Shown one piece after another: positions 35,759 to 46,499 of a DNA stretch of 64,000 bases (position 1 is the first letter of the stretch; each line of letters begins with the position of its first letter). Below the pieces are notes generated by a model. That model was not told the DNA's origin, did no database searches, and saw only the letters and a list, made by a program, of their open reading frames with translations. This DNA is from Athripsodes cinereus (lineage: Eukaryota > Arthropoda > Insecta > Trichoptera > Leptoceridae): the NCBI GenBank assembly GCA_947579605.1, contig OX388314.1, positions 26,298,000-26,361,999 of the forward strand, in the 5' to 3' direction. Position numbers and translations under genes: made by a program.

Positions 35759-35760
35759 AA
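35755..35760 (+). terminator. LIP-C polyadenylation signal overlapping the stop codon
   Basis: CAATAAAA: the TAA stop at 35756-35758 lies inside AATAAA. A second AATAAA-like signal occurs near 35927, which would leave a more usual 3' UTR. Confidence 0.4.
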
Positions 35761-36407
35761 AAAATATAAAATTATTCACAACTTTAAAAATATTTCAAGT
35801 GCTAAAAATATTTCTTAAAATAATTACTTTTTGTTATATTATACTGAGGTAATGTCAGATATCTTTATACAATGCAGATTTACATATCATGATGTTAGGA
35901 GACTTGATCATGTCATTTGCAAGTCAAATAAAATATTTTTTATTATAAAATTTTGGTAATTCATGAGATAAGAGTGATTTGTACCTATATAAAAAAAATT
36001 AAAGGCTGTGAGACTGAATAAAAATTTTAATACTTTATTTGATGTTTTTTTATCTATACACGTCACAACATCTACCTCAGATGAGGTGTCCAGTAGATTA
36101 ACTGAATCTAAAAATGTGCTGTTTGTGCCCTCTTTTGCAATAAAAAAATAAGACATTTGGCATGACTAATCGCCGTATAAAACTGTGGGAGACCTATACT
36201 CTTTATCAGGAACTGTCTATGTAACTATATATGTAGTCTGTAACTATATATGTAGTCTATATATATAGTCTGTATACCCTATGTAACTATATATGTAGTC
36301 TGTATAGTAGAGAATCGCTGTATAAAACTGTGGGAGACCTATACTCTTTATCGGGAACTGTCTATGTAACTATATATGTAGTCTGTAACTATATATGTAG
36401 TCTATAT

Positions 36408-37227
36408 TAGTGATGTAACGAATATTCGTATTCGCATTCGCGAATATTCGCATTCGCGAATATTCACATATTTCAAAGTATTCGCATTCGCATTCGTATT
36501 CGCAAAAAAATATGCGAATGTTTTGCGAATATTATTTCGGTAATAAAGTATCGGATATTCGGTTAAAGTACCGGATACTTACCCGGTACATTGTAGACAA
36601 AGGTACTGCAAGAAAATGTTAAGAAAACCGAGGAGTTTTGAAATATTTTAAATTCCTATACCATTTTGAAAATTCGGCGACGGGGGGGTAGAAATTTTAA
36701 TGATTGAGTAATTCAATTCAATTTATTCAATCATAAACAATACCTCAAAACAGCAACTAAGGTTGCTGGTGTCAGAGGCGTGCAGTATTACAAATCTGGT
36801 AAAACAATTCATAAATTTAAATTATTTGATATTATAGTAAAATATAAGACACCAGAGCAAAGAAATCACAGAACAGCAACACTATTGAAAACAAAAAACA
36901 CAAAACACTATCACAAACATTGAGAAGTCATTACTAACTCTTGAATCCTCTTTCCAAACTCCTTAGGATTTTTACATTTCTTCAATTGGTCAGGCAAACT
37001 GTTATAAATCATAACAGCAGAGTACAAGAAACCATCTCGAACTTTCTTTGTTCTGGGTATAATGTTTCTTATATTGTTTGAAGTCCGCGTGTAGAAATAG
37101 AAATCAATAAAAATTTTGTAGAAATCTAAGCAAGTCAATATTCGCTATTCGCATTCGCATTCGCGAATGTCTGCAACAAATATTCGCATCCGCGAATATC
37201 CAAAATCATACATTCGTTACATCACTA
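36408..37227. mobile_element. hAT-type MITE inserted in the satellite
   Basis: Ends TAGTGATGTAACG and CGTTACATCACTA are perfect inverted repeats, flanked by an 8-bp duplication GTCTATAT (36400-36407, 37228-37235). The TAGTG start and 8-bp duplication fit hAT. The interior is rich in TATTCGCATTCGCG words. It holds a nested minus-strand retrotransposon at about 36710-37117. Confidence 0.93.
36710..37117 (-). mobile_element. Non-LTR retrotransposon 3' fragment nested in the MITE
   Basis: Minus-strand frame ending at 36911 reads TRTSNNIRNIIPRTKKVRDGF, then LYSAVMIYNSLPDQLKKCKNP, the C-terminal end of a CR1/Jockey-like reverse transcriptase. The 3' tail ends in AATAAATTGAATTGAATT at about 36710. 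Confidence 0.8.
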
Positions 37228-38270
37228 GTCTATATATATATATATATATATAGTCTGTATACCCTATGTAACTATATATGTAGTCTGTATAGTAGAGAAT
37301 CGCTATATAAAACTGTGGGAGACCTATACTCTTTATCGGGAACTGTCTATATAACTATAGGTATATGTAGTCTGTATAGTAGAGAATGGCCCAAACTATA
37401 TATGTAGTCTGTAACTATATATGTAGTCTGTATACCCTATGTAACTATATAATGTAGTCTGTATAGTAGAGAATCGCTATATAAAACTGTGGGAGACCTA
37501 TACTCTTTATCAGGAACTGTCTATGTAACTATAGGTATATGTAGTCTGTATAGTAGAGAATGGCCCAAACTATATATGTAGTCTGTAACTATATATGTAG
37601 TCTGTATACCCTATGTAACTATATATGTAGTCTGTATAGTAGAGAATCGCTATATAAAACTGTGGGAGACCTATACTCTTTATCAGGAACTGTCTATGTA
37701 ACTATAGGTATATGTAGTCTGTATAGTAGAGAATGGCCCAAACTATATATGTAGTCTGTAACTATATATGTAGTCTGTATACCCTATGTAACTATATATG
37801 TAGTCTGTATAGTAGAGAATCGCTATATAAAACTGTGGGAGACCTATACTCTTTATCAGGAACTGTCTATGTAACTATAGGTATATGTAGTCTGTATAGT
37901 AGAGAATGGCCCAAACTATATATGTAGTCGGTAACTATATATGTAGTCTGTATACCCTATGTAACTATATATGTAGTCTGTATAGTAGAGAATCGCCGTA
38001 TATAACTGTGGGAGACCTATACTCTTTATCAGGAACTGTCTATGTAACTATAGGTATATGTAGTCTGTATAGTAGAGAATGGCCCAAACTATATATGTAG
38101 TCTGTAACTATATATGTAGTCTGTATACCCTATGTAACTATATATGTAGTCTGTATAGTAGAGAATCGCCGTATATAACTGTGGGAGACCTATACTCTTT
38201 ATCAGGAACTGTCTATGTAACTATAGGTAGGTATATGTAGTCTGTATAGTAGAGAATGGCCCAAACTAAA

Positions 38271-39290
38271 ATGTAAAGACTGTACTAAGATGTGGTTGGA
38301 TGTCTGATAATAAAGTCTCTAACTTTATTAACTAATCTTGGCTTGATTTCTCTCACTACCAATATACTTTTAAAGCTTTACAATACAAGCGACTGATTAA
38401 TACGTAGATATTTAGTTTATTAAAACCCAGATTTATAGTGATTTTGACCAAAATTGAAACCAAAAAATAATAGTTACATAATTAGGTACTATATCTACAC
38501 TTACATGGAGTTCGTGACAAAGACTAAGATTACCATTTTTTAAGTTAAGTTTTCAAATATCCTGTGAAAACAGGTATTGTGTATCATTGATGGTTTTGTG
38601 AAACTTCCCCTATGCCATTTTTCTTCTAAAATTATATATTTGTACCAAATTATTTGTTTCATCGAGCTGAAATAACCTTCACTCTGAGATATCCACGGGA
38701 AAAGTTATTGAAAGAAATTTAATTTCTTACATGCTGCTTTTTTGTTTAGTAATAAAATAATAATAATAAAGAGATTACATTCACTTAGCACCACGAATAC
38801 ACAATAAAATAATCCCTGACATACTTGACTTACTATTACCAAATAACAATAACCTAATTAAATTACTCACAAGGTGGTTGATGGACAGGGGCGGAGTTGT
38901 GTGAAAAAGATCTCATTCATATTATAAAATAAATTCTGTTTTACATGATTGTGTTCTCAGTGGAGATGTTCGGGTGAGTGCCTCGTTGCGTCTCATGGAC
39001 GGGTAGCAGGGGCGCTTATTCGGGTATTTCAGCGGAGAGTATGGTTATATTTTTAATTGTGTTATTTTTCTTAGTTATTTAGTTGTCTTATTTTTCTTAG
39101 AGTTGCCCCAGAACAGATTTTGGTCTAGTGGGGCAATATATTACATAATGATGTTTTTGTGTTATTTTTGTATGTAATATTTTTGGAAAAAAAAAAAATT
39201 AAAATTAAATTCAAAATCTTCATTAACAAAACAATATTAATGACAATATAATATTTCTACATATAGAGAATACATAAAGTGTTTTATTAA
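38271..39290. other. Intergenic DNA with dispersed-repeat traces
   Basis: 38640-38757 resembles the LIP-A/B upstream flank at 27629-27745 (CCAAATTATTTGTTTCATCGAG, GAAAAGTTATTGAAAG). 38870-39200 ends in an A-rich run and may be a retrotransposon 3' UTR. No gene was recognised. Confidence 0.4.
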
Positions 39291-39542
39291 ATGGCAGACA
39301 TACGTCTTCCAGCCAACCATAAGGAGAGGGTGTCAAAGAAATTCTGTAGTATTAGATTATACAATACATTAGAGAATTTCTATGACATCCCCCCACGTAA
39401 CGAACATCCATGTCATCCAGCAAAACAGATTTTTAAACCTGCTGTAAAATATTCAAAAATGGAAGCACATAGAAGTTTCGTGAGACCAGCTTCGATATTC
39501 AATTCATTAGTGGAAGATGATGTCATGATAGAGAAAGAGTGA
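39291..39542 (+). CDS. Candidate small protein or first exon, 83 codons, function unknown
   Basis: ATG-initiated frame MADIRLPANHKERVSKKFCS..., charged and proline-containing, without a signal peptide or membrane segment. Its composition is more protein-like than neighbouring random frames. It could end at the TGA, or a GTGAGA donor at 39539 could splice it to a later exon that I did not find. It lies between LIP-C and LIP-D and is unrelated to lipases. I do not recognise a family. Confidence 0.35.
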   Translation: MADIRLPANHKERVSKKFCSIRLYNTLENFYDIPPRNEHPCHPAKQIFKPAVKYSKMEAHRSFVRPASIFNSLVEDDVMIEKE

Positions 39543-40900
39543 GAAAACCCCACTCATTTAAATGTGATATACTCCCTGCTCATTAAAATGTGCACAGGTA
39601 AAAAAAGGTGTGCTTACTACTACTATTACCATACCATCATGGAATCTCTCACATGTTGGGCGAAAATTGTGATTTGATTTATTTCCAGGAATATAACAAC
39701 AATATACAAACTTAACTGCTACAAAAATCTGCTAACTAAACATTACTGGATATTTGAACTGTATTTGATTTTATATTCTGAAATAAACGAATCTACATAA
39801 ATACACAAATTCTTATAACAATTATAGTAAATTAGATGTGAATTATAGTAAATTAGAAAGTGGTTAGATGGAAGAAATCACTATAAAGTGATAATCTCTC
39901 CACTGCATATCATCACATTTTTTCTTATGTAAACTGATTTGTTGATTTTGTTATGTGAATGATGATGTGCAAGAAGAATAAAATAAATAAATATAATCAG
40001 TGGACTAACTGCACATAGAATCTGTACCTACGCACATCTGTATCAGTATTTTGCGTAAATAATGATATTTCATAAGTACACATAATATCAACGTAATTCA
40101 TCATTATAATAGTAATCAATGATGTCAGAGTTATTTTTCTGCCTTGATTTAATCTGATGATAAGATAATGACAATAACTGATTGCCATGAACTATGTAAT
40201 ACTTTAGTAAACAATAAAAATGACCTCGAATTGTATCTACAGCATTCATATAATTGAGACAGGAGGTACATATTACTACTTACCAATTTAAACTACACCC
40301 TTTTTAATAGGTTGTCGAATGTCCTGTAATAAACGGGTGTTTGCAAATAATAATATGAACAGTTTGTATTTGGCACTGTTTAATGATGTGTGACCATCTC
40401 AAGGGCACCGTGACTTTTCCTGAACAGCAATGTTTTCAGCTTGCTCCTGAAAAAACATCACATATTAAGATATTTAACATCTTCAATTAAGTGATGAAGT
40501 CTGCCAACCATCCCAAGTGTCTTATTTTTTATTTGTATGGAGAGAACAATAGGTAGGTGGCTGGCTTGCCGCATGCTTATTGCATGCTGTTGTAGAAAAT
40601 GTCTGAGTTTTTCAGTTTTAAAATAATAAAAGGATGATAAAACTTTACCTTTTTTATAGCTGCCAACCTATGCCTGTTGTCAATCTTTATTAATATAATT
40701 AACAATGTAAACTTTCTCGTTAATGGATTAATGATATAAAACATTTAATTAAAGTGTCCAGTTCTGTTTGTGTCTTTTTTTTTCATATAGGTACATACAC
40801 ACATCATTTTCAACTTAAACGTATACCTGATGTGTTTTTTTTGATACATCAAAATCAAATTATATTAATTGACTTGTAATATCTTTTTTTTAAACAAAAT
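39543..40900. other. Intergenic DNA upstream of LIP-D
   Basis: About 40315-40360 and 40478-40600 carry diverged pieces of the dispersed 'CTGTAAAAGGC...TGAATGTCTTA' repeat. From about 40690 the sequence is homologous to the LIP-E upstream region from about 49385, marking the D/E duplication start. Confidence 0.5.
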
Positions 40901-41015
40901 TGAATTTTTATCTCGAACAGTCATCTTTTTCATAAATGCCCATTTGTTAGATTTACAAAACACAAGGTAATATTATCAAAATGATTATTGTATTGTGAGT
41001 ATTGCAAACATTGAA

Positions 41016-44000
41016 ATGTTTCCAATCGACTGGTTTGCAGTGGCGACTGTTTGGAGTATTGGTGTTACAGCTATGGGAAGTTCTCCATATGGAGTGGAGG
41101 CTTTGGAAACATTGACTCAAGGATATGGACCATCCTCCAATGACATCATTGAAGATACTAAGTTAGATGTTGTAAGTACATGACTTCAATTTAAACACAT
41201 CTCCTATTATTTTGTAATAGTTTAAATGCAACACCAATAATTTTGAAATAGTTCAAATATATCTTCAAAGACTGAAAATAAATGAGTGGTTTGGGATGGA
41301 AAGTGGATAAATCCAATTGTGAAGAGATTATAAAGGGTAAAACTTTCATTCCAAAATTATGAATGTTGTAGCCATACTGACATTCCTTTTAAGCAAACTT
41401 TGGATAACTTCATGGGTGGATTATGACTAAAAGAATTTAAAATTTGTCTCAGCATTTTGCAAGTAAAACATTATGGATAGCATCCCCATAGATGATATTC
41501 TACAAATCTAGGAATAAACTTGTAAATCTGTTTTGTTATTAGATGGGTCTTTTGAGTAAATATGGCTACAATGCTAAAGCTTACAAAGTGGAGACAGCTG
41601 ATGGATATCTGCTGACGATGCACAGAATAATTGGCAAGAAAGGAGAAGCTAATACCAAAGACAAACCAATAGTTTTTGTAATGCATGGTCTTGGTGCTTC
41701 TTCTGCTGACTGGATTCTCACTGGTCCTCAAAATGACGCTTTTGGTGAATATCATTTCATTTCATTTCCATAGAGAATATTTTAGAAATTAGAGATGAAA
41801 CAGATATTTGGTATTCTGTGGAGCACCCAGCAAACTCTCAATTTCGTATCTAAGTTTTCGAACATCCTGTAAAAGGCAAGTGTTGGAAAAAATAAAGACA
41901 TTACTTATTAAATTCAGCGATGAGATTTGCCACCCATCCTGAATGTCTTAATTTTTTGGCACAGAGAGGACAGGTTGCATGTTCATTATATGCGGCTGCT
42001 CTGCTAGGTACCCCTCCTGTGGGATATGCCGCGATGAGTTATTTGTAATCGTAGTAATAGATATGTGGTAACTGTCTAATATCTGGTCGAATACAGGACA
42101 GTAGTTAAATACTTGGCTAAATACCTGAGACTCTTTAAAGTAAATCATAATATCATGAAATGATGCTCATTTGTTGATCAACATCAACTGCAGTAGGAAG
42201 AATCTATGATTCTTTGTTGAAATATTTTCATTTACTAATTCATTCTTTACTGTACAATGATTACAAACAAACTTTTGTGGAAATAGATTCATATTGAATA
42301 CAAACTAATCTGCAAATATATATTTTGAAGCATAATAATTATTGTCACTATTTTTATTATATCTAGGATATGTTTTGAGCAATGAAGGCTATGACGTGTG
42401 GTTGGGCAATGCTCGCGGGAATTATTATTCCCGTAAACACATAACACTGAGTCCTGATCAATCCGCATTCTGGAAGTTTTCTTTTCATGAAATTGGTTAC
42501 TACGATGTTGCTGCTATGATTGATTACACACTAAATGTGACCGGACAGAATAAGTTGCATTACATAGGCCACTCGCAAGGTTGTTCAGCCTTCTTTGCTC
42601 TGATGTCTGAGAAACCCGAGTACAACAATAAAATAAAAATTATGGTAGCTTTAGCGCCAGCAGTATTTATATCTCATTCGAAAAACCCTATTGTAAGAAT
42701 GTATATACCGAGATTATATAGACACGATGTAAGTTTTATTTGTTTTTACATTTTTTCTTAATTCATAGTATCACTTAATATTTCTCAATACATAAAATGA
42801 AATCATAAATTATGGATTTACAATATATTGATACACAATGGGTTAATTCTAAACAACTGTCAATGTAGTAATATGACAAAAGATATTTCTCTCCAATATA
42901 TATTTTTTCAATTGTGCATAATAATTTTAATAAACATAAACTTGTGTTTTGGTTCATAATTTTTCAAATTGATATAAATTGTAGTGAGTACAATATTGAT
43001 TTGCAATGGTGATTTTGCAAGATATATATATTTTTTTTTTAAAAAAAGATGTAAGTATCTGGATTTTGTTATAAACCCAAATACAACCTTATACACCTTT
43101 CACACTAAGCTAAAAGCTTGTTCCGTGAAAGGGGAGTTTGCCAGCACCTGGGATCGAACCATTTGTTCTGGAGGCCGAGACTCTACCTCCAGGCTACCGA
43201 CGAACTACCTATATAATATTGCACAAGCATATAAAATGAGGAATATTTATCTCAGTGACTTTATTTTCATATTATAGAGTAAACAATTAACTAAATAGTA
43301 ATATTTGTGTGTAAATTTCAGGCTGTGAAGCACATAAATGTTGACGAAGAAATTGGTAAATTAGGAAAACTTAATGAAATGGTCGGACAGTTTTTATGTT
43401 CCGACGGTTCCATATTCCAGCCAATATGCATTTATAATATCTTCATTATTGGCGGATTCAACAAAGAATTGTTTAATACTGTAAGTACAAATCTAAGGAA
43501 GAAATTATGTACCTACTACAAAAATCAATTTATAATTATCCTAAAAATAGGGTAGCCAGAAAGTTATCTGCATGTGATCAGTCATCCTTTCTGTGCCAAT
43601 AAAAATCAGATTTACAGAATAGTAGCAAACCTCGTCGCTTAATTGAAGATGTTAAATGCCCTATTTGTGATGTTTAAAAAAAACTGGCTTTTACAGGACA
43701 CTCAAAAACTAATATAAAAAAATAAAGACCTATTTTTTGAGAATCATAAAAATATTTTACTCTTTGTGAATTTATAATGTTTGATAGGTATTAGAAGGTG
43801 ATATTATGTTACAAACTATTTCTTATTCTTTCCAGACCCTCACACCAATCATATATGGGCATTCTCCTGCTGGTGGTTCCGTTAGACAATTTGCTCACTT
43901 TGCACAAATGTACACTTCAGGAAGGTATAGAAAATATGATTTTGGAAAAAATGAAAACCTAAAAGTATATTCCCAAAGGGTTCCTCCAGATTATAAGTTA

Positions 44001-44216
44001 GAGTTAGTTACAACACCAGTGGCACTATATTACGGAGATAATGATTGGCTGGTAGACCCTATAGATGTGAATCATCTTTATCAGAAATTGAGTAATCCAA
44101 TTAAATTGTACAGAGTTCCTCATCCTAAATTCACTCACATAGATTTCCTGTACGCCATCGGTGCCAAATCTTTATTGTACGATAATGTTATTGAAGTTAT
44201 GAAGAAGTATGATTGA
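41016..44216 (+). CDS. LIP-D: secreted acid/neutral lipase, 419 aa, five exons
   Basis: Exons: 41016-41171, 41543-41744, 42367-42728, 43322-43480, 43836-44216, the same lengths and phases as the other genes. The 52-codon first exon fixes the start. Its N-terminus ([20 protein letters not shown]) is a less classical but still hydrophobic signal peptide. Motifs: [26 protein letters not shown], nucleophile [17 protein letters not shown], and FTHIDFLYA, where the Trp after the histidine motif seen in paralogs is Tyr. Twin of LIP-E. Introns hold a plus copy of the dispersed SINE (intron 2), a tRNA-like SINE (intron 3) and a minus copy of the dispersed SINE (intron 4). The TATA box found in LIP-E is deleted here, so expression may differ. 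Confidence 0.94.
41815..42035 (+). repeat. Dispersed SINE-like repeat in LIP-D intron 2
   Basis: TGGAGCACCCAG...CCTGTAAAAGGCAAGTGTT...CACCCATCCTGAATGTCTTA...GTACCCCTCCTGTGGG, a full-length relative of 51097-51340. LIP-E intron 2 lacks it. Confidence 0.75.
43118..43205 (-). repeat. tRNA-like SINE in LIP-D intron 3
   Basis: On the minus strand TCGGTAGCCTGGAGGTAGAG resembles box A and GGTTCGATCCCAGG is a canonical box B. Not present at the same place in LIP-E. Confidence 0.6.
43552..43712 (-). repeat. Dispersed SINE-like repeat in LIP-D intron 4
   Basis: Reads TAGGGTAGCCAG...GATCAGTCATCC...TTTTACAGGACACTCAAAAAC, the inverted form of the family. LIP-E intron 4 carries the matching copy at 51948-52110, so this insertion predates the D/E duplication. 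Confidence 0.75.
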
Positions 44217-44255
44217 AAATATTAAATCTAACAAAATAACTAATGCATGTAAACA

Positions 44256-44261
44256 AATAAA
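44256..44261 (+). terminator. LIP-D polyadenylation signal
   Basis: AATAAA about 40 nt after the stop codon. Confidence 0.6.
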
Positions 44262-44269
44262 ATCTATTT

Positions 44270-46490
44270 ATTTGTGTAAAATGAATTGACACCCATTCTC
44301 TCAAAAATAAAAATTTGAGGATGAACATTTTTAACATGTAAGTTCACATATTTTTTGGCAGAGCTATGTCTATGAAATCTAAAGAATGGAACTTTCTACA
44401 TATCATAATAAACTGAAAAAAATAATGTTATAAAATTGAAAGTTTTTGGGTCTATGGAACTGAATGATCATTATGATTGTTTTTTTTTAAATTTATTTGG
44501 TCACAACATGTCCTTCATTTCATTTCAATTTTTTCTTTATTATTATTCTGGTGTTTATTTATTTAATATCCCAAATGACTCACTGTTGATGCTTAGTACA
44601 AAACAAAAGCTATGCATTATCCAGTTTGACCCTCTGACTACCTGTGTCCATGTAAATGGACACGAAAATTTGTATTAATTAAAATTCATCTGACTAGATA
44701 ATTGTTTATAATTTAGGATTAAATTATCAAGAAAGGTTGGTTTTGTCCAAACATAAGGCTGAAAGTAATGGTACCTAGAGATGTGCCTATGTGCGAGAAT
44801 CAAAAAGCAAGATCATACAAACCAGTAGGCACATGTGTTCGGCACATTGAATAAGGATAAGAGTAAGTAGCACACAATACTTTCTATCTACCACGATGAT
44901 AATGAGGTTGATTTTATACTGCCCCCAAAGTATTTTAGTATAATATTTCCAGCTTTGCTTTTCGGCCATGGTTACTGTATTATTAACTTTGATTAAAAAT
45001 TAAATTGGTGTTCTTGGTTTACTCATTCATATTCATTATTAATATTTCATATGAATAAAAAAAACATACAATTTCATATAGTTTGTAATTTACTATTAAA
45101 CTGTCATTTTACTTGTACAAACACGTGGACCTTTCTCAAAAATGGTAAGAAATGATCCAAAATTCATTTCAACAGTAATCATCAAAAATACACATTTTAA
45201 ATTATGATACATAAGAACAATTCCAGGATCCTCCAATTGATCTCAGTAATGAGAGGGTAAAAGTTAATACAATTATTAAATTATTTGAAATTATACATGC
45301 TAATAAAATAAATTAGTTTGAATGAAGTAGACATAAATATAATATTGTCTTTTATAATAGGTATATTTACATTGTTTTAATATCTTAATTACTTATCTTA
45401 TAATACAATGCCCAGTAGTTTAATATACATAATATATAGATATTAAGACTGATTTAGATATATTAGTAAGATTAATATAATAATTTAATACAAATATTGA
45501 ACTATTTAGCTTTACTTTGTTTATTTCTCATATCTACTTATCGTTCATCGTAATAAATTTATACAGGAAAATCACATGTAGGTACTGACAAATTAAATTG
45601 TATTTAGACATGTTGTTTAACTAGCCATTATTAGTAAGAAAATAAAGTTATCTCTCATTAAACCTAAATTAAACTTAAAAAATGGTGCCCCTATACAATA
45701 CTGTACTGAGAATTGTTTTTTTTTTTGTCATCAGTTTAAATTTTGTTCCATAATGTTATCAGATGGCAGCCATTGTTTTTCTATGGTCAAAGTGCACCAA
45801 AAAAAACAAAATGACATTTAAAGAACAATATTAGCAAGGGATAAAATTACTCAGCAAAGATCTGTAGTCATAATTGTAATTATAGGTCAGAGGTTACCAA
45901 ACTTTTTTCTCTCATAGACCACTTGCCATGTTTTTCGGTTTTGGGTAGACCCTCTGCTACTCACTTTGAAAGATTAAAATTTCTAACAGTAGTGAAGTAT
46001 ATGTAGTGAAATGAACCCTTGCAGGTCCTCGATATAGACCACTTTGTGAATCTCTGGTATAGATAATAAATATTAAATAGGTATAAGTATATTTTATTCT
46101 GCGACATAAAACATCATGAAGTTAGGTAATAAATAAATACGTTTAATAAACCGAAAGCACAAGGCTAGTGTGGCCATAATTATTTTTATGTTTATTTACC
46201 AAACCAGACCAAAGATAGGAGGCCCCACAGAGGTCACTGCATGAGGCCCTGCACATGGCGGTGGATTGCTCAAGGTGGAGACAGACATCATTTTTCCTGT
46301 AACTTGTTTAATAAAGGTGTATATAGAGGACATATAATCATAATTGCATACAGACAAATGCACCCAAATATTTATTAAAGGTCAGCCACATTGTTGGCAT
46401 TGGAACGAGTATTGTTGTTTCACATTTTTTATAATAATATAAGTTTTTATGTAAAATAATGTGCAATCAAAAGTATTAATCTAAATTTGC
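44270..46490. other. Intergenic DNA between LIP-D and the RLE element
   Basis: No gene was seen. The stretch contains a small hAT-like MITE (45888-46056) and otherwise unassigned AT-rich sequence. Confidence 0.5.
45888..46056. mobile_element. Small hAT-like MITE (169 bp)
   Basis: Starts CAGAGGTTACCAAACTTTTT and ends AAGTGG-type inverted sequence ...CACTTTGTGAATCTCTG, the familiar CAGNGGTT(C/A)-style hAT ends. Flanking 8-mers TTATAGGT and GTATAGAT agree at six positions, suggesting an old target duplication. Confidence 0.6.
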
Positions 46491-46499
46491 TATCATTTT

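Larger units (their letters stand above)
36168..38270. repeat. 173-bp satellite, about 8 copies, interrupted by a MITE
   Basis: Marker word AATCGC(C/T) recurs at 36168, 36313, then after the insertion at 37298, 37472, 37645, 37818, 37991 and 38164, giving a 173-bp period in the later copies. Units contain CTATATATGTAGTCTGTA submotifs and GTGGGAGACCTATACTC. Short open frames repeated at this spacing are not genes. Confidence 0.95.

Noticed and set aside
37560..38100. Repeated 64-codon frames (MAQTIYVV...)
   Set aside because: They recur at exactly 173 bp and are products of the satellite.
36168..38270. CRISPR-like array
   Set aside because: The 173-bp units are contiguous with no unique spacers, and the genome is eukaryotic.
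43118..43205. Candidate tRNA gene on the minus strand
   Set aside because: Box A and box B are present, but no paired acceptor or anticodon stems can be drawn; better read as a tRNA-derived SINE.
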